64,000 bases of DNA from Erysipelothrix piscisicarius (lineage in GTDB: Bacteria; Bacillota_I; Bacilli_A; Erysipelotrichales; Erysipelotrichaceae). The position numbers and the translations under genes are program-made. The DNA is taken from contig NZ_CP034234.1 in the NCBI RefSeq assembly GCF_003931795.1, positions 992,001-1,056,000 of the forward strand, in the 5' to 3' direction. Below the pieces are notes generated by a model. That model had not been told where the DNA came from. It worked only from the letters and a program-made list of their open reading frames with translations, and made no database searches. Shown here one piece after another: positions 26,373-36,339 of the stretch. The stretch's first letter is position 1; the number at the start of each line of letters is the position of its first letter.

Positions 26373-27465
26373 TTTAATTGGAAAAAAAATTAAAGACTTT
26401 TTCGCGAATGAAGGCAATCATGCAGTAATTGCATCTTTTCTTGCAATCATCATTGGTTTGTTTGTTGGATTTTTAGTGATCCTTTTGACAACGCCACAAT
26501 ATTCACTCAGTGCATTTTGGATTATTCTTAAAGGTGGTTTCCATCATAATTTACGCGGTATGGGTAACGTTCTATTCCGTGCTGCGCCGATTATTCTAAC
26601 GGGATTATCCGTCGGATTTGCATTTAAAACGGGTCTCTTTAATATCGGAGCCTCCGGACAATTCACGGTTGGTGCCTTTACTGCCGTATATATTGGTGTG
26701 AACTGGACATGGATGCCTGCTGGAACTGGTTGGATTGTCGGATTAATTGGTGGAGCACTTGCAGGAGCGCTATGGGGTGCGATTGTTGGTGTTTTAAAGG
26801 CTTATCGAAATGTGAATGAAGTTATTGCTTCGATTATGCTGAACTATATAGGAATGTATGCAGTAAATTATCTAATTACTAATACGGCATTTGATTCCGT
26901 TCATTCAAGAACCTTACCGCCTGTCAATGCATATTTACCGGTACTTGGTTTGAATAAAATTTTTCCAAGATCATCAGTAAATATTGGTATTGTTATTGCG
27001 ATTGTTATGGCAATTCTAATCTACATTGTTTTAGAAAAAACGAAATTCGGATTTGAACTCAAGGCAGTAGGGTATAATCGCCATGCAAGTCGTTATGCAG
27101 GAATTAATGAAAAAAAATCAATTATTCTCTCGATGACAATTGCTGGAGCGCTTGCTGGCCTTGGAGGTGCAGTAATGTATCTTGCAAATGTTGGAAAATA
27201 CATGGATGTCCTCAATGTTCTTTTAACAGAAGGTTTTGATGGTATTTCTGTCGCATTACTTGCACAAAGCAATCCGATTGGTATTATTCTTTCGGGTCTA
27301 TTCATCGCACATATTACGTATGGTGGTAATAATCTTCAATTATTCGGTCTTGAACCTGAAATTATTTCTGTTATCACCGCAACAATTATTTATGTGAGCG
27401 CACTAACAATACTTCTTAAGGGATTTATTGCGAAAGTGACTAAAAATTCCGGAGGTGATAACTGA
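26359..27465 (+). CDS. nucleoside ABC transporter permease (first)
   Basis: Polytopic permease of the BPD_transp_2 type (368 residues), NupP-like, with about eight to ten hydrophobic helices. Family segments include GLFNIGASGQFTVGAFTA, VNEVIASIMLNYIG, and FELKAVGYNRHASRYAGI with GALAGLGGAVMYL in the C-terminal half. Overlaps the ATPase gene upstream and meets the second permease at TGATG. It forms the heterodimeric channel with the next gene. Confidence 0.93.
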   Translation: MAKTSLIGKKIKDFFANEGNHAVIASFLAIIIGLFVGFLVILLTTPQYSLSAFWIILKGGFHHNLRGMGNVLFRAAPIILTGLSVGFAFKTGLFNIGASGQFTVGAFTAVYIGVNWTWMPAGTGWIVGLIGGALAGALWGAIVGVLKAYRNVNEVIASIMLNYIGMYAVNYLITNTAFDSVHSRTLPPVNAYLPVLGLNKIFPRSSVNIGIVIAIVMAILIYIVLEKTKFGFELKAVGYNRHASRYAGINEKKSIILSMTIAGALAGLGGAVMYLANVGKYMDVLNVLLTEGFDGISVALLAQSNPIGIILSGLFIAHITYGGNNLQLFGLEPEIISVITATIIYVSALTILLKGFIAKVTKNSGGDN

Positions 27466-28418
27466 TGAACACACTCGCATTTATTGTTCAACAGATGTTA
27501 TATGTTGCGATTCCATTATTGGTTGTTTCACTTGGAGGACTTTTCTCTGAACGTGGTGGAATTGTCAATATCGCTTTAGAAGGGATTATGGTTTTTGGTA
27601 CCTTCTTTGGAGTTATCACTCTCTTTTTCCTTCAAAATCATATGTCAGGTCAATTGCTGTATATTGTTGCAATGTTAGCATCCATCCTTGCAGGACTTGC
27701 GATGGGAGCAGTTCATGCCTTCGCGGCAATTAATATGAATGCAGACCAAACCATTAGTGGGACTGCGATTAATATGTTTGCTCCGGCATTCACGGTATAT
27801 ATTGCGCGACTTTTATATTCTGTAAAAGAAATTCCTTTTAGAAATGAGTTCCTCATTCGAAAAGTACCATTCTTATCAGAAATCCCAATCGTTGGAAAAC
27901 TGTTTTTTACAAACGCGTATATTTCTACCTATATTGGTATTGCAATACTTTTTATCGCAACTTTTGTTATCTATAAAACACGCTTTGGATTACGTTTACG
28001 ATCTGCTGGAGAAAATCCTCATGCACTTGATGCTGCAGGTGGAAATGTAAAACGAATTCGCTGGGCGGGTGTTCTTATTTCTGGAGCATTGGCTGGTCTT
28101 GGTGGACTTATTATCACAGTTCCAATCAGTACTTCATTTACGGGAACAGCCAATGGATATGGGTTCCTTGCATTAGCAATTCTTATTTTCGGACAATGGA
28201 GACCGAAGACGATCTTCTTCTCATCGCTATTTTTCGCACTTGCGCTAACGCTTTCAAATGTTTATTCGGGAATACCGTTCTTGAATGGGCTTGGAATTCC
28301 TGATCAAGTATTTAAAATGTTGCCATATATTGCGACTTTAGTCGTACTTGTATTCACATCTAAGAAATCTGCCGCACCTAAAGCTGCGGGTCAACCTTAT
28401 GATGCAGGGAAACGTTAA
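27465..28418 (+). CDS. nucleoside ABC transporter permease (second)
   Basis: 317-residue NupQ-like permease. It starts at the ATG that overlaps the TGA of the first permease, after GGAGGTGATAAC. Typical segments are GGLFSERGGIVNIALEGIM, NADQTISGTAINMFAPAF, LRLRSAGENPHALDAAGG, and GALAGLGGLIITV. Short cytoplasmic tail rich in Lys and Ala. A strong bidirectional terminator follows. Confidence 0.93.
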   Translation: MNTLAFIVQQMLYVAIPLLVVSLGGLFSERGGIVNIALEGIMVFGTFFGVITLFFLQNHMSGQLLYIVAMLASILAGLAMGAVHAFAAINMNADQTISGTAINMFAPAFTVYIARLLYSVKEIPFRNEFLIRKVPFLSEIPIVGKLFFTNAYISTYIGIAILFIATFVIYKTRFGLRLRSAGENPHALDAAGGNVKRIRWAGVLISGALAGLGGLIITVPISTSFTGTANGYGFLALAILIFGQWRPKTIFFSSLFFALALTLSNVYSGIPFLNGLGIPDQVFKMLPYIATLVVLVFTSKKSAAPKAAGQPYDAGKR

Positions 28419-28434
28419 ATTAGAATATTAAAAG

Positions 28435-28475
28435 AAAAAAGGTATGATTTTCTAGGAGAGAATCATACCTTTTTT
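28435..28475. terminator. bidirectional terminator between permease and pncB
   Basis: AAAAAAGGTATGATT (28435-28449) pairs with AATCATACCTTTTTT (28460-28474), giving an A-run/T-run symmetric hairpin between converging genes. Confidence 0.85.
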
Positions 28476-28520
28476 TGTGGAAATGTATTTTAAAACAGAA
28501 AACATTGAATTCCATAGAGT

Positions 28521-29967
28521 CTATTTATTTTCGTTAATATTGTGAAGAAGTTCTAATTTTAGGTCATAGAGTTTTTGCGACAAATCAACGTAGTAGCGGT
28601 GAGGGTAGTGAAGACGTTTAACCTCATCCCAAATTGTTTCCAATTCTTTTTGCGAATATAGAGCGATTTCTTCAAGATTGGGTAGTTCATAAACACATTT
28701 ACCATTTTGATAAATGGGAACTTGTAATTCTCTGACTTGATAATCGGTAAGTGTTTTTTTCTTCCAAGGCGCTGATGGATCAAAGATTGTAATCGTATCT
28801 GTTGGAATAATCTCATCTGCAAGTGCAATGTAATCTGCAAGTGCCTTGTTTGTATGATTATCATAAAACGATAGAGACGTTTATAACTTGGGTTTGTAAT
28901 TTTTCGATGTTTTCGCTGACTTTAATTTTAGGTGTCAGGGTTCTATCTGAATGTTCTTGGGCAACTAACTTGTAGACGCCTCCCAAGACTGGCTCAGATT
29001 TAGAAGTTATCAAATTTTCGCCAACACCAAATGAATCAATTTGTGCACCTTGGTAAATGAGGTCATCGATGAGATATTCATCAAGAGAGTTTGAAGCCAT
29101 AATCTTACAATCTTCAAGTCCTGCCTCATCAAGCATTTTGCGCGCTTCCTTGGATAGGTAGGCGAGGTCACCGGAGTCGAGTCGGATGGCTTTAAGGCGG
29201 TATCCATTTGGAATTAGATATTCATGTGCAACACGTATTGCGTTAGGGATACCGGATCCTAATGTATCATAGGTATCAACTAGAAAAATTGCATTATCTG
29301 GATTAATTTCCGCAAAAGACATAAACGCTTCAAATTCAGAATCATGAAGTTGAATATACGAGTGTGCCATAGTTCCAGAAACATTGGCTCCGTATTGATA
29401 ACCAGCAAGCGTGTGCGATGTCCCGATACATCCAGCGATGATTGCAGCACGTGCTCCATCGACCGAAGAATCATAACCATGTGCACGACGTGCGCCAAAT
29501 TCAAGGACAGCACGTCCTCGGGCTGCATTTACAATGCGACTCGCTTTAGTTGTCACTAAAGTAGAATAGTTGATGGATAACAAGAGCAGTGTTTCGATAA
29601 GCTGTGCTTCGATCACGGTACCCCGCACCGTTACAAGGGGTTCATTTTGGAAGACTACAGTTCCATCTTCCACTGCCCAAATATCGAGATTTAATTCTAA
29701 GTTTAATAAATAATCAAGAAATTTCGGATCTGTAAAGCCTTGTTCATAAAGATAATCAATATGATCCTGTGTAAATTTAAAATTATTAATTGTTTCGATA
29801 AGTTTGCTTAAGCCATTGAAAATGAGATAGCCCCCTTGGTTTGGTATTTTACGGGTAAACATATCAAAATAAACAATTTCTTCATGTCGGTTTTGTTTGA
29901 AATATGTATAAGCCATCGTAAATTCATATAAGTCAGTCAAAAAGACTGCATCATTAGGTTTTATCAT
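28521..29967 (-). CDS. pncB: nicotinate phosphoribosyltransferase, frame broken near the C-terminus
   Basis: Makes nicotinate mononucleotide from nicotinate and PRPP for NAD salvage. The N-terminal MIKPNDAVFLTDLYEFTMAY, the EFGARRAHGYDSSVDGARAA segment, LVDTYDTLGSGIPNAI and IRLDSGDLAYLSKEARK are characteristic. Two single-base losses, in an A-run (T-run at 28900-28904 on +) and a T-run (A-run at 28865-28868 on +), break the frame. Restoring both continues into TIFDPSAPWKKKTLTDYQVR and the family C-terminus, ending at TAG 28521-28523: about 482 residues. Start ATG 29967 by homology; the longer upstream extension is unlikely. Confidence 0.88.
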
Positions 29968-29988
29968 TCTGTCACCGTTCTTTCTATT

Positions 29989-30023
29989 TACATCATATTG
30001 ATGTACAATGCTATTATATTGTA
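29989..30023. promoter_or_regulatory. palindromes between divergent pncB and M16 gene
   Basis: TACATCA-TAT-TGATGTA (29989-30005) is a perfect inverted repeat, and TACAAT (30004-30009) with ATTGTA (30018-30023) forms a second one overlapping it. Both lie in the 77-bp divergent promoter region, where an NAD-responsive repressor would be expected. No regulator is identified. Confidence 0.4.
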
Positions 30024-30044
30024 TCATTTTTTGGAGGATGTATC

Positions 30045-31271
30045 ATGAATGAAGAATTAATATTAAAAAATGGCATAAAGGTTTATCAAATTAATGAAGA
30101 AAAGTTTCATGAAGTGTATCTTTCGTTAAAAATTGTATTTAAGCTTGAATCACGAACAAATACGATTGCTAATTTATTAACACGTATGATGGGAGACCGA
30201 TTGATAGAAAACCCTACAAAAACATCACTGGCACAGCGACACGATATGTTGTACGGGGCGAAGACCAGTGCTTTAACGTATACTCTTGGCACGTATCAAG
30301 TTATTGACCTTGGAATTAAAATGATTCATGAGCGATTCACAAATGAATCGTTGCTTGATCAACAAATTAAGTTGCTTAAGGATATGTATCTGTATCCACT
30401 TCTTTCTGAACAAACCCTTGAAGAGGCTAAGAAAAATTTACGTATTAGTCACATGCACATCAAAGAAAATGCATCCCAAAATGCTTTGGTTAAGAGTTTT
30501 AAGTATGCGGGCGAGGGTCAATTATTTGGATTAAGTGCTTTTGGTGATTTAGAAGATTTGGACACCATTACCTTATCAGAAATTCAAAATTTCCATACAC
30601 GTTGCATTCAAGAATTTAATAAACAAATCTATTTAGTTGGAGGTATTGATCGTGAGTGTAATTTCGATGCATTTACAGTAGGTCATTCAATGCCCATAAA
30701 TGAAGCGCTATTAAAAACCAAAATTACAAACGCGTATCTTGAGGAACGTTATAAAGGAAGTCAAAGTGAGCTGGTATGTGTTTATGAAACAAGCATCACA
30801 CCTTATGACGATTTATATTATGCATATTTGGTATTTATCGCATATTTAGGTCAACTTCCAACATCACTTTTATTTCAAAATATTCGCGAGAAACATAGCT
30901 TATGTTATTCAATCTATGCATCGCGTCAAGTCTATGATGGAATTTTCTATATTGCGACAGGCGTAAGTGATAAAAATGTTGAGAAAGCAATATCACTGAT
31001 TGACGAGCAATTTGACTTGATTCGTGAGGAGCCTTTAGATCTTAAAGCAGCGATTAATTACTTAGATCTTTCATTGGAAGGCAATACAGAACGAATTAAG
31101 AGTATTGCAGATCATACCTTTAGAAACAATATGTTAAAGGTGAATGAATCCATTGAATCAATGCAAGAAAAAATTCGTGCTGTAACAGAAGCGGATGTGA
31201 AAGCCGTACTAGAAAAAATTACAAAACCGTTTATCTTTGCGTATCGAGGTGAAACTAATGAAAACAATTAA
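30045..31271 (+). CDS. M16 peptidase-like protein, inactive type (YmfF-like)
   Basis: 408-residue protein with the M16 (insulinase/processing peptidase) fold; segments such as LGQLPTSLLFQNIREKHSLCYSIYASR and YIATGVSDKNVEKAI match the C-terminal M16 domain. The N-terminal half has no HxxEH zinc motif, so it is probably the non-catalytic partner. The next gene has the motif and overlaps by 14 bp, reproducing the ymfF-ymfH pair of Bacillota. ATG after TTTGGAGGATGTATC. Substrate unknown. Confidence 0.85.
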   Translation: MNEELILKNGIKVYQINEEKFHEVYLSLKIVFKLESRTNTIANLLTRMMGDRLIENPTKTSLAQRHDMLYGAKTSALTYTLGTYQVIDLGIKMIHERFTNESLLDQQIKLLKDMYLYPLLSEQTLEEAKKNLRISHMHIKENASQNALVKSFKYAGEGQLFGLSAFGDLEDLDTITLSEIQNFHTRCIQEFNKQIYLVGGIDRECNFDAFTVGHSMPINEALLKTKITNAYLEERYKGSQSELVCVYETSITPYDDLYYAYLVFIAYLGQLPTSLLFQNIREKHSLCYSIYASRQVYDGIFYIATGVSDKNVEKAISLIDEQFDLIREEPLDLKAAINYLDLSLEGNTERIKSIADHTFRNNMLKVNESIESMQEKIRAVTEADVKAVLEKITKPFIFAYRGETNENN

Positions 31272-32514
31272 GAACGATTTTAACGAAAAAGTGTATACAT
31301 TTACGACACCCAGTGGCTTGAGCGTTACTGTAGTGCATCGACCCGGATTTAAGCGGTCCAGCGCAGTTTACGGAACGCCATTTGGTGCATTAAATCTCAA
31401 ACAGAGTTTGAACGGAACTGTTGTTGAGCACAAGTCAGGGGTTGCACACTTCTTAGAACATAAACTTTTTGAAGATGAGAGCAAAGACATTTTGAGTCAG
31501 TTTGCGGAACTTGGTGCAAGCGGTAATGCTTTTACCTCTTATGAACAAACGATGTATTATTTTGGGCATAACGGTGATTTAGAAGCGCCATTACGCTTGT
31601 TGATTCAATTTGTGAGTAAGTTTAGTGTAAGTGAAGCCAGTGTTGAAAAAGAGAAGGGTATTATCATCGAAGAGATTAAAATGTATGAACAGATGCCGGA
31701 TATGCGTTTATTAAACGAAACGTATGTAAATCTATTTCACCACTATCCCTTTATCTATGACAATGCGGGAACAGAACAAAGTGTGACAGAAACGACACGT
31801 GCTGATTTACTTAGAGCATTTGAAATGAATTATTCAGACCATCGTATGGCATTGACGATTGTAACGCCTATGGATCCACAAAAGGTGGCGGACATTGTAC
31901 TTGAAGAAACTGAATGTCATCTTGCATCCGAGGAAGAAGTGGTTGATTTTTTTGATGAAGAACCGTATTGTGTAGCGATTAAAGAGCGCGAAATTCAAGG
32001 GGATGTTGAAGTTCCTAAGATGACTTATTCCTTTAAGTTTCCATATAACCGGAATCATAAGCTTAAAGATGAATTTTTAATTCGTATGTTATTGGAAATG
32101 AACTTTTCGGAAATGATTCCAGACTATCAGGTTTGGCTTGATGAAGGTATTGTTTCGAACTCATATGGTTATGATGTTGATATTCGTGAGTCCTTTGGAG
32201 TCATCTATTTTGTGAATGAAGGCCATAAACACGAAGCGTTTAAAGCGATTATCAAAGAACGCATGGCTCATATTAAACATGATGAAGCGTTATTTAATCA
32301 GTTAAAGAAGCGTTATTATGGTGAAATGATTATGTCATTAAGTAAAACTGATGAGCTCGCCATTACGTTGGGCCGAGCACACTTCGATGGGATTTCGTAT
32401 TTTGAATATTTAGAAATGATTCGAGACTTATCCTATGATGCACTCGTAGAAATTGTGGGTGTGATTTTAGACAGTGACGATACGTTTTTACGAATGATTC
32501 ATGCAAATAACTAA
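31258..32514 (+). CDS. M16 family zinc peptidase (YmfH-like)
   Basis: 418 residues, catalytic partner of the previous gene. The inverted zinc motif HFLEH (in GVAHFLEHKLFED) is followed about 75 residues later by an EEIKMYEQMPD segment that supplies the third ligand. The typical ASGNAFTSYEQTMYYF is also present. The C-terminal domain ends in SYDALVEIVG. ATG 31258 lies after GAGGTGAAAC within the end of the upstream gene. A perfect terminator starts at its stop codon. Confidence 0.9.
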   Translation: MKTIKNDFNEKVYTFTTPSGLSVTVVHRPGFKRSSAVYGTPFGALNLKQSLNGTVVEHKSGVAHFLEHKLFEDESKDILSQFAELGASGNAFTSYEQTMYYFGHNGDLEAPLRLLIQFVSKFSVSEASVEKEKGIIIEEIKMYEQMPDMRLLNETYVNLFHHYPFIYDNAGTEQSVTETTRADLLRAFEMNYSDHRMALTIVTPMDPQKVADIVLEETECHLASEEEVVDFFDEEPYCVAIKEREIQGDVEVPKMTYSFKFPYNRNHKLKDEFLIRMLLEMNFSEMIPDYQVWLDEGIVSNSYGYDVDIRESFGVIYFVNEGHKHEAFKAIIKERMAHIKHDEALFNQLKKRYYGEMIMSLSKTDELAITLGRAHFDGISYFEYLEMIRDLSYDALVEIVGVILDSDDTFLRMIHANN

Positions 32515-32542
32515 GTTAGATTCTCAAGAATCTAACTTTTTT
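32513..32542 (+). terminator. terminator after the M16 pair
   Basis: 12-bp perfect stem (32513-32524 with 32527-32538) around a CA loop, followed by T-rich sequence; the stem overlaps the stop codon. Confidence 0.85.
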
Positions 32543-32548
32543 GTTGTA

Positions 32549-32579
32549 TTTACAAAAAAATATTTAGGATGTTTATAAT
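32549..32579 (+). promoter_or_regulatory. promoter for the SSB-like gene
   Basis: TTTACA (32549-32554), a long 19-bp spacer and a perfect TATAAT (32574-32579). The leader contains a small GTGG/CCAC hairpin about 30 bp before the start codon. Confidence 0.5.
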
Positions 32580-32635
32580 TTGAAGTAAATTTATATTTGT
32601 GGGCAATTCCACACAAAAAATAAAAGGAGGATACT

Positions 32636-32941
32636 ATGAATTTTGTCCAATTGGTTGGTCACATAGAAACTATGCCTGTGCCAATAGAAGATCACTCAAA
32701 TGAGAGTTATGCATTGATGCACGTTAGTGTTACTTCAAATTTTAGAACTCCGACAGGGATTTTTAGAAAGGATACCTTCCCAATTCTACTTTGGCGGGGT
32801 GCAAGTGAGACGACGACAAACTCTTGTAAACCGGGGAGTTTAATCTCTGTAAAAGGTCGATTGGAAATTAATGATGATCAATTCATCTTAATTGCAGAAC
32901 ATCTTGAGTTCTTGTACCCGAAAGAGTACCCAAGAGAGTGA
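32636..32941 (+). CDS. single-stranded DNA-binding-like OB-fold protein
   Basis: 101-residue protein with the SSB-type OB fold: an opening MNFVQLVGHIETMPVP, a central TFPILLWRGASETT strand and SLISVKGRLEINDDQFILIAEHLEFL at the C-terminal side. It lacks the glycine/proline-rich tail and acidic tip of replicative SSB, and has no rpsF or rpsR neighbours, so it is a secondary, short SSB paralogue (comparable in idea to YwpH or SsbB). ATG after AAAAGGAGGATACT, its own promoter, and thyA downstream. Role unknown; competence or regulation are possibilities. Confidence 0.72.
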   Translation: MNFVQLVGHIETMPVPIEDHSNESYALMHVSVTSNFRTPTGIFRKDTFPILLWRGASETTTNSCKPGSLISVKGRLEINDDQFILIAEHLEFLYPKEYPRE

Positions 32942-32972
32942 TTTTTTTGTATAATAGAAAGTAGGTGATAAA

Positions 32973-33842
32973 ATGAAAAATTATTTGGAAATGTGTCAAT
33001 TTGTATTAGACCACGGTTCACTACGAGAAGATCGTACGGGAACGGGTACCAAGGGTGTTTTTGGCTATCAGATGCGTTTTGATTTAAGCAAGGGATTTCC
33101 CTTGCTTACTACTAAAAAAGTTCATTTTCCATCGTTAGCGAAAGAGCTACTGTGGTTTGTGAGTGGCGACACCAATATTAAATGGCTTGTCGAGAATAAA
33201 GTCCGAATTTGGAATGAATGGCCTTACGAACTTTATAAAAAATCTGAAGATTACAAGGGTGAATCGATGGATGAATTTATTCAACGCATTCTTGAAGATG
33301 ATGTATTTGCGCAAAAACATGGGGAATTAGGACCCGTTTACGGCAAGCAATGGCGTGATTTTGGGGGCGTTGACCAATTAAATAATGTCATTGAAACAAT
33401 AAAAACAAATCCATACTCACGTCGTATTATTATGAGTGCTTGGAACCCTACGGAGGTTGATCAAATGGCATTGCCACCGTGTCACGCATTTATGCAGTTT
33501 TATGTAAGCAATGATCAAAAATTATCATTGCAACTTTATCAGCGCAGTGCGGATGTATTTTTAGGTGTTCCATTTAATATTGCTTCATATGCGTTGTTGT
33601 TACATATGATTGCTAAAGTGTGTGATTTGGAGGTAGGAGAGTTCGTTCATACCTTTGGAGATTTACATATCTATAACGATCACTATGATGCAGTTCAATT
33701 GCAACTAGCACGTGAACCAAAATCTTTACCACAACTGGTTATCCATGGAAACCAAGAGAAAATTACGGATTTCAAGTTTGAAGATTTTGAAGTGGTTGGC
33801 TATGATCCACATCCACTAATTAAAGCTAAGGTGAGTGTGTGA
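32973..33842 (+). CDS. thyA: thymidylate synthase
   Basis: Folate-dependent methylation of dUMP to d[15 protein letters not shown] near the start, [18 protein letters not shown], the catalytic cysteine in [30 protein letters not shown], and [12 protein letters not shown] are all present. 289 residues, with a short insertion (about residues 85-110) compared with the E. coli enzyme. ATG after AAGTAGGTGATAAA. It meets dfrA at TGATG: the pair makes and recycles folate for dTMP synthesis. Confidence 0.98.
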   Translation: MKNYLEMCQFVLDHGSLREDRTGTGTKGVFGYQMRFDLSKGFPLLTTKKVHFPSLAKELLWFVSGDTNIKWLVENKVRIWNEWPYELYKKSEDYKGESMDEFIQRILEDDVFAQKHGELGPVYGKQWRDFGGVDQLNNVIETIKTNPYSRRIIMSAWNPTEVDQMALPPCHAFMQFYVSNDQKLSLQLYQRSADVFLGVPFNIASYALLLHMIAKVCDLEVGEFVHTFGDLHIYNDHYDAVQLQLAREPKSLPQLVIHGNQEKITDFKFEDFEVVGYDPHPLIKAKVSV

Positions 33843-34294
33843 TGATAAAAATCATTGTTGCAATGAACCAACATCGTACGATTGGCTTGAATGGCTCAAT
33901 GCCGTGGCATAATAAAGAGGATCTCCAACATTTTCGCAAAACAACTTTAAATCAAAAAGTGATTATGGGGCGAAAAACATTTGAAGGTCTTCCAAAGAAA
34001 CTCGATAATCGAGAAATATATGTTGTAACACGTAACACTTTGATTGAAAATGCAATTCCAGATCTTAGGGCATTTTTAATTCAACATCAAAATTCCAAAG
34101 AAACTATTTTTATCGCAGGTGGCGGCGAAATTTATGCTCAAAGTTTACCTTTTGCTCACGAATTAATCATTTCGTATATACCAAATGATGTGATTGGTGA
34201 TACATTTTTTCCAGATTTTTCTGATTTAGAATTCAAGATCAAGAATCAGGTTGAATATAGTACTTTTAAACAAGTTACTTACGAGAGGATATAA
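33842..34294 (+). CDS. dfrA: dihydrofolate reductase
   Basis: Reduces dihydrofolate with NADPH, regenerating the cofactor oxidised by ThyA. The N-terminal [31 protein letters not shown] carries the substrate-binding acidic residue, followed by [11 protein letters not shown] and [13 protein letters not shown]. 150 residues. ATG 33842 overlaps the thyA stop by one base; GTG 33839 is an alternative. Next gene 3 bp downstream. Confidence 0.96.
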   Translation: MIKIIVAMNQHRTIGLNGSMPWHNKEDLQHFRKTTLNQKVIMGRKTFEGLPKKLDNREIYVVTRNTLIENAIPDLRAFLIQHQNSKETIFIAGGGEIYAQSLPFAHELIISYIPNDVIGDTFFPDFSDLEFKIKNQVEYSTFKQVTYERI

Positions 34295-34296
34295 TT

Positions 34297-35591
34297 ATGA
34301 CTATAGTAGAAATTATTGAAAAAAAACGTGATGGTTTTGAGTTAAGCCAAGAAGAAATTAGTTTTTGGATTAACGGAGTTACTAAAGGTACGGTTAAAGA
34401 TTATCAAACCAGTGCTTTACTCATGGCAATTATGCTCAAAGGGATGAGTTTGGATGAAACAACTGCGCTAACGGATGCGATGATGCGTAGTGGTGATATC
34501 ATTGATTTATCATCCATTGTAGGGAAAAAAGTTGATAAACATTCCACGGGTGGAGTTGGCGATAAAACAACAATTATCTTAAGCCCAATTGTAGCGGCAG
34601 CCGGTGCCAAAGTTGCGAAAATGAGTGGTAGAGGATTAGGACATACAGGTGGAACACTCGACAAATTAGAATCAATCCCTGGGTTTAATATTGAAGTGTC
34701 CAGTCAAGATTTTATTGATCAAGTAAATGCAATCAATCTAGCGGTTATTGGTCAGACTGGAAATTTAGTTTATGCAGATAAGGTCCTCTGCTTCGCGATG
34801 TTACTGGAACGGTAAATGCAATTCCTTTAATTGCATCGTCAATTATGTCAAAAAAACTAGCAGGTGGTGCTGACTGTATTTTGCTAGATGTGAAATACGG
34901 TGAAGGTGCTTTTATGAAGACTGTAGAAGATGCTCGCGAATTAGCGGACACCATGATTACAATTGGTCGTAATCTTGGCCGAGAAGTCAATGCGATGCTC
35001 TCAAATATGAATCAACCATTGGGTCATTCAATTGGAAATGCTTTTGAAGTAAAAGAAGCAATTATGACTTTAAAAAATGAAGGTCCAAAGGACCTTGAAG
35101 AATTGTGTCTTGTTGCTTCTGGATACATGCTATTCCAAGCAGACCTTTCGGATTCCCCAGAAGCGGGCTACGAATTGGCTAAAGAAACATTGCAAAGCGG
35201 TGCTGCCTATGAAACCTTCTTAAAGTGGATTCAAGCACAAGGTGGCGATGTATCGGTTTTTGATAATTTAGATCATTTCACAAATGCAAAATATGAAGTT
35301 GAAGTGTTTGCAGAGCAGGATGGGTATCTCCATGATTTAAAAGCAATGGAACTGGGTATTGTGTCAATGCATTTAGGCGCAGGAAGACAAACGAAGGAAG
35401 ATGTCATCGATTACAAAGCGGGTATTGTGCTTCGTAAAGAGATTGGAGATATCATTCATAAAGGTGATTTGTTAGCGACTTTATATAGTGATACACCCAT
35501 TACAGATGATCACAAAAATAATACAGTATCGTGTTTTATCATGGGTCAAGAAGCAGTTGAAAAACCAAATTTAATTGCTGCCGTGCTATAA
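34297..35591 (+). CDS. pdp: pyrimidine-nucleoside phosphorylase, frame broken
   Basis: Phosphorolysis of thymidine and uridine in nucleoside salvage. The first part shows [15 protein letters not shown] and [17 protein letters not shown] (the family signature), the second [22 protein letters not shown] and a C-terminal PYNP domain. The frame breaks at about 34786-34791: ADKVL should be followed by a [14 protein letters not shown] run, and [16 protein letters not shown] is present in another frame. A net loss of one or four bases fits. The rest is intact, about 432 residues in all. Context with thyA, deoC, cdd and nucleoside uptake fits salvage. Probably an error in the sequence. Confidence 0.85.
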
Positions 35592-35613
35592 TAGTTTAGA
35601 TTGGAGAATAACC

Positions 35614-36339
35614 ATGAATTTTGAAGTATCTATTGATCAATTTAATGGTCCATTGGATTTAATGCTTTATCTTATAAAAGATAAAAAGTTGGATCTTTTT
35701 GATTTGAATATTGATGACTTAGCGGACCAGTATATTGCGTTTATAGATAGCGTTCGAGATCAAAAACTTGAAGTAGCATCTGAATATCTAAGTGAACTTG
35801 CTGGTTTAATTGAGTATAAAAGCAAGCGTCTTTTGCCTAGAGATAAGAGTGAACTTGACGCTAAAGACGTTGAAGATGATGAGAATGATCTTGTGAGACG
35901 ACTCATCGAATATCAACGGTATAAAGAGGTCAGTATTGAATTAGCGGAGCGGTATGAGGAACGATCAAAACAATTCGCGAAACCAATCTCGTCGCGCTTA
36001 TTTAAGGAAATTAAAACGAGTTTGCAAGATTCGGTTACCTACGAGCAAACACCTTATGACCTTATGAATGCAATGATGAAAGTGATGAGTCGTTTTAAGT
36101 TAGCCCATCCTCAGGATGTTTCAATTGAACGCGCTGAGCTTTCTGTAGATGATGTTGTAGAGGACTTAAGAAAAGTATTTCAAGGAGGGGTTGTTTTATC
36201 GCTTGATCATGTATTGTCACAAGCACCTAACTTGCAATACCTGCTTGTATCCTTCTTAGCCGTTTTAGATATGTTAAGAATAGGAGATTTAAAAATGAGC
36301 TATCAAGATGAAGCGGTCTATTTGAAAGGGGCGATTTAA
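35614..36339 (+). CDS. scpA: segregation and condensation protein A
   Basis: Kleisin subunit that bridges SMC with ScpB in chromosome condensation. The N-terminal MNFEVSIDQFNGPLDLMLYLIKDKKLDLFDLNI is diagnostic, as is the C-terminal winged-helix (FLAVLDMLRIGDLKMSYQDE). 241 residues. ATG 35614 follows TTGGAGAATAACC. Meets scpB at TAATG. Confidence 0.95.
   Translation: MNFEVSIDQFNGPLDLMLYLIKDKKLDLFDLNIDDLADQYIAFIDSVRDQKLEVASEYLSELAGLIEYKSKRLLPRDKSELDAKDVEDDENDLVRRLIEYQRYKEVSIELAERYEERSKQFAKPISSRLFKEIKTSLQDSVTYEQTPYDLMNAMMKVMSRFKLAHPQDVSIERAELSVDDVVEDLRKVFQGGVVLSLDHVLSQAPNLQYLLVSFLAVLDMLRIGDLKMSYQDEAVYLKGAI

Noticed and set aside
28559..28864. 101-codon minus-strand open frame next to pncB
   Set aside because: It is the wrong frame of the true pncB C-terminal region; correcting two base losses gives the expected pncB sequence instead.
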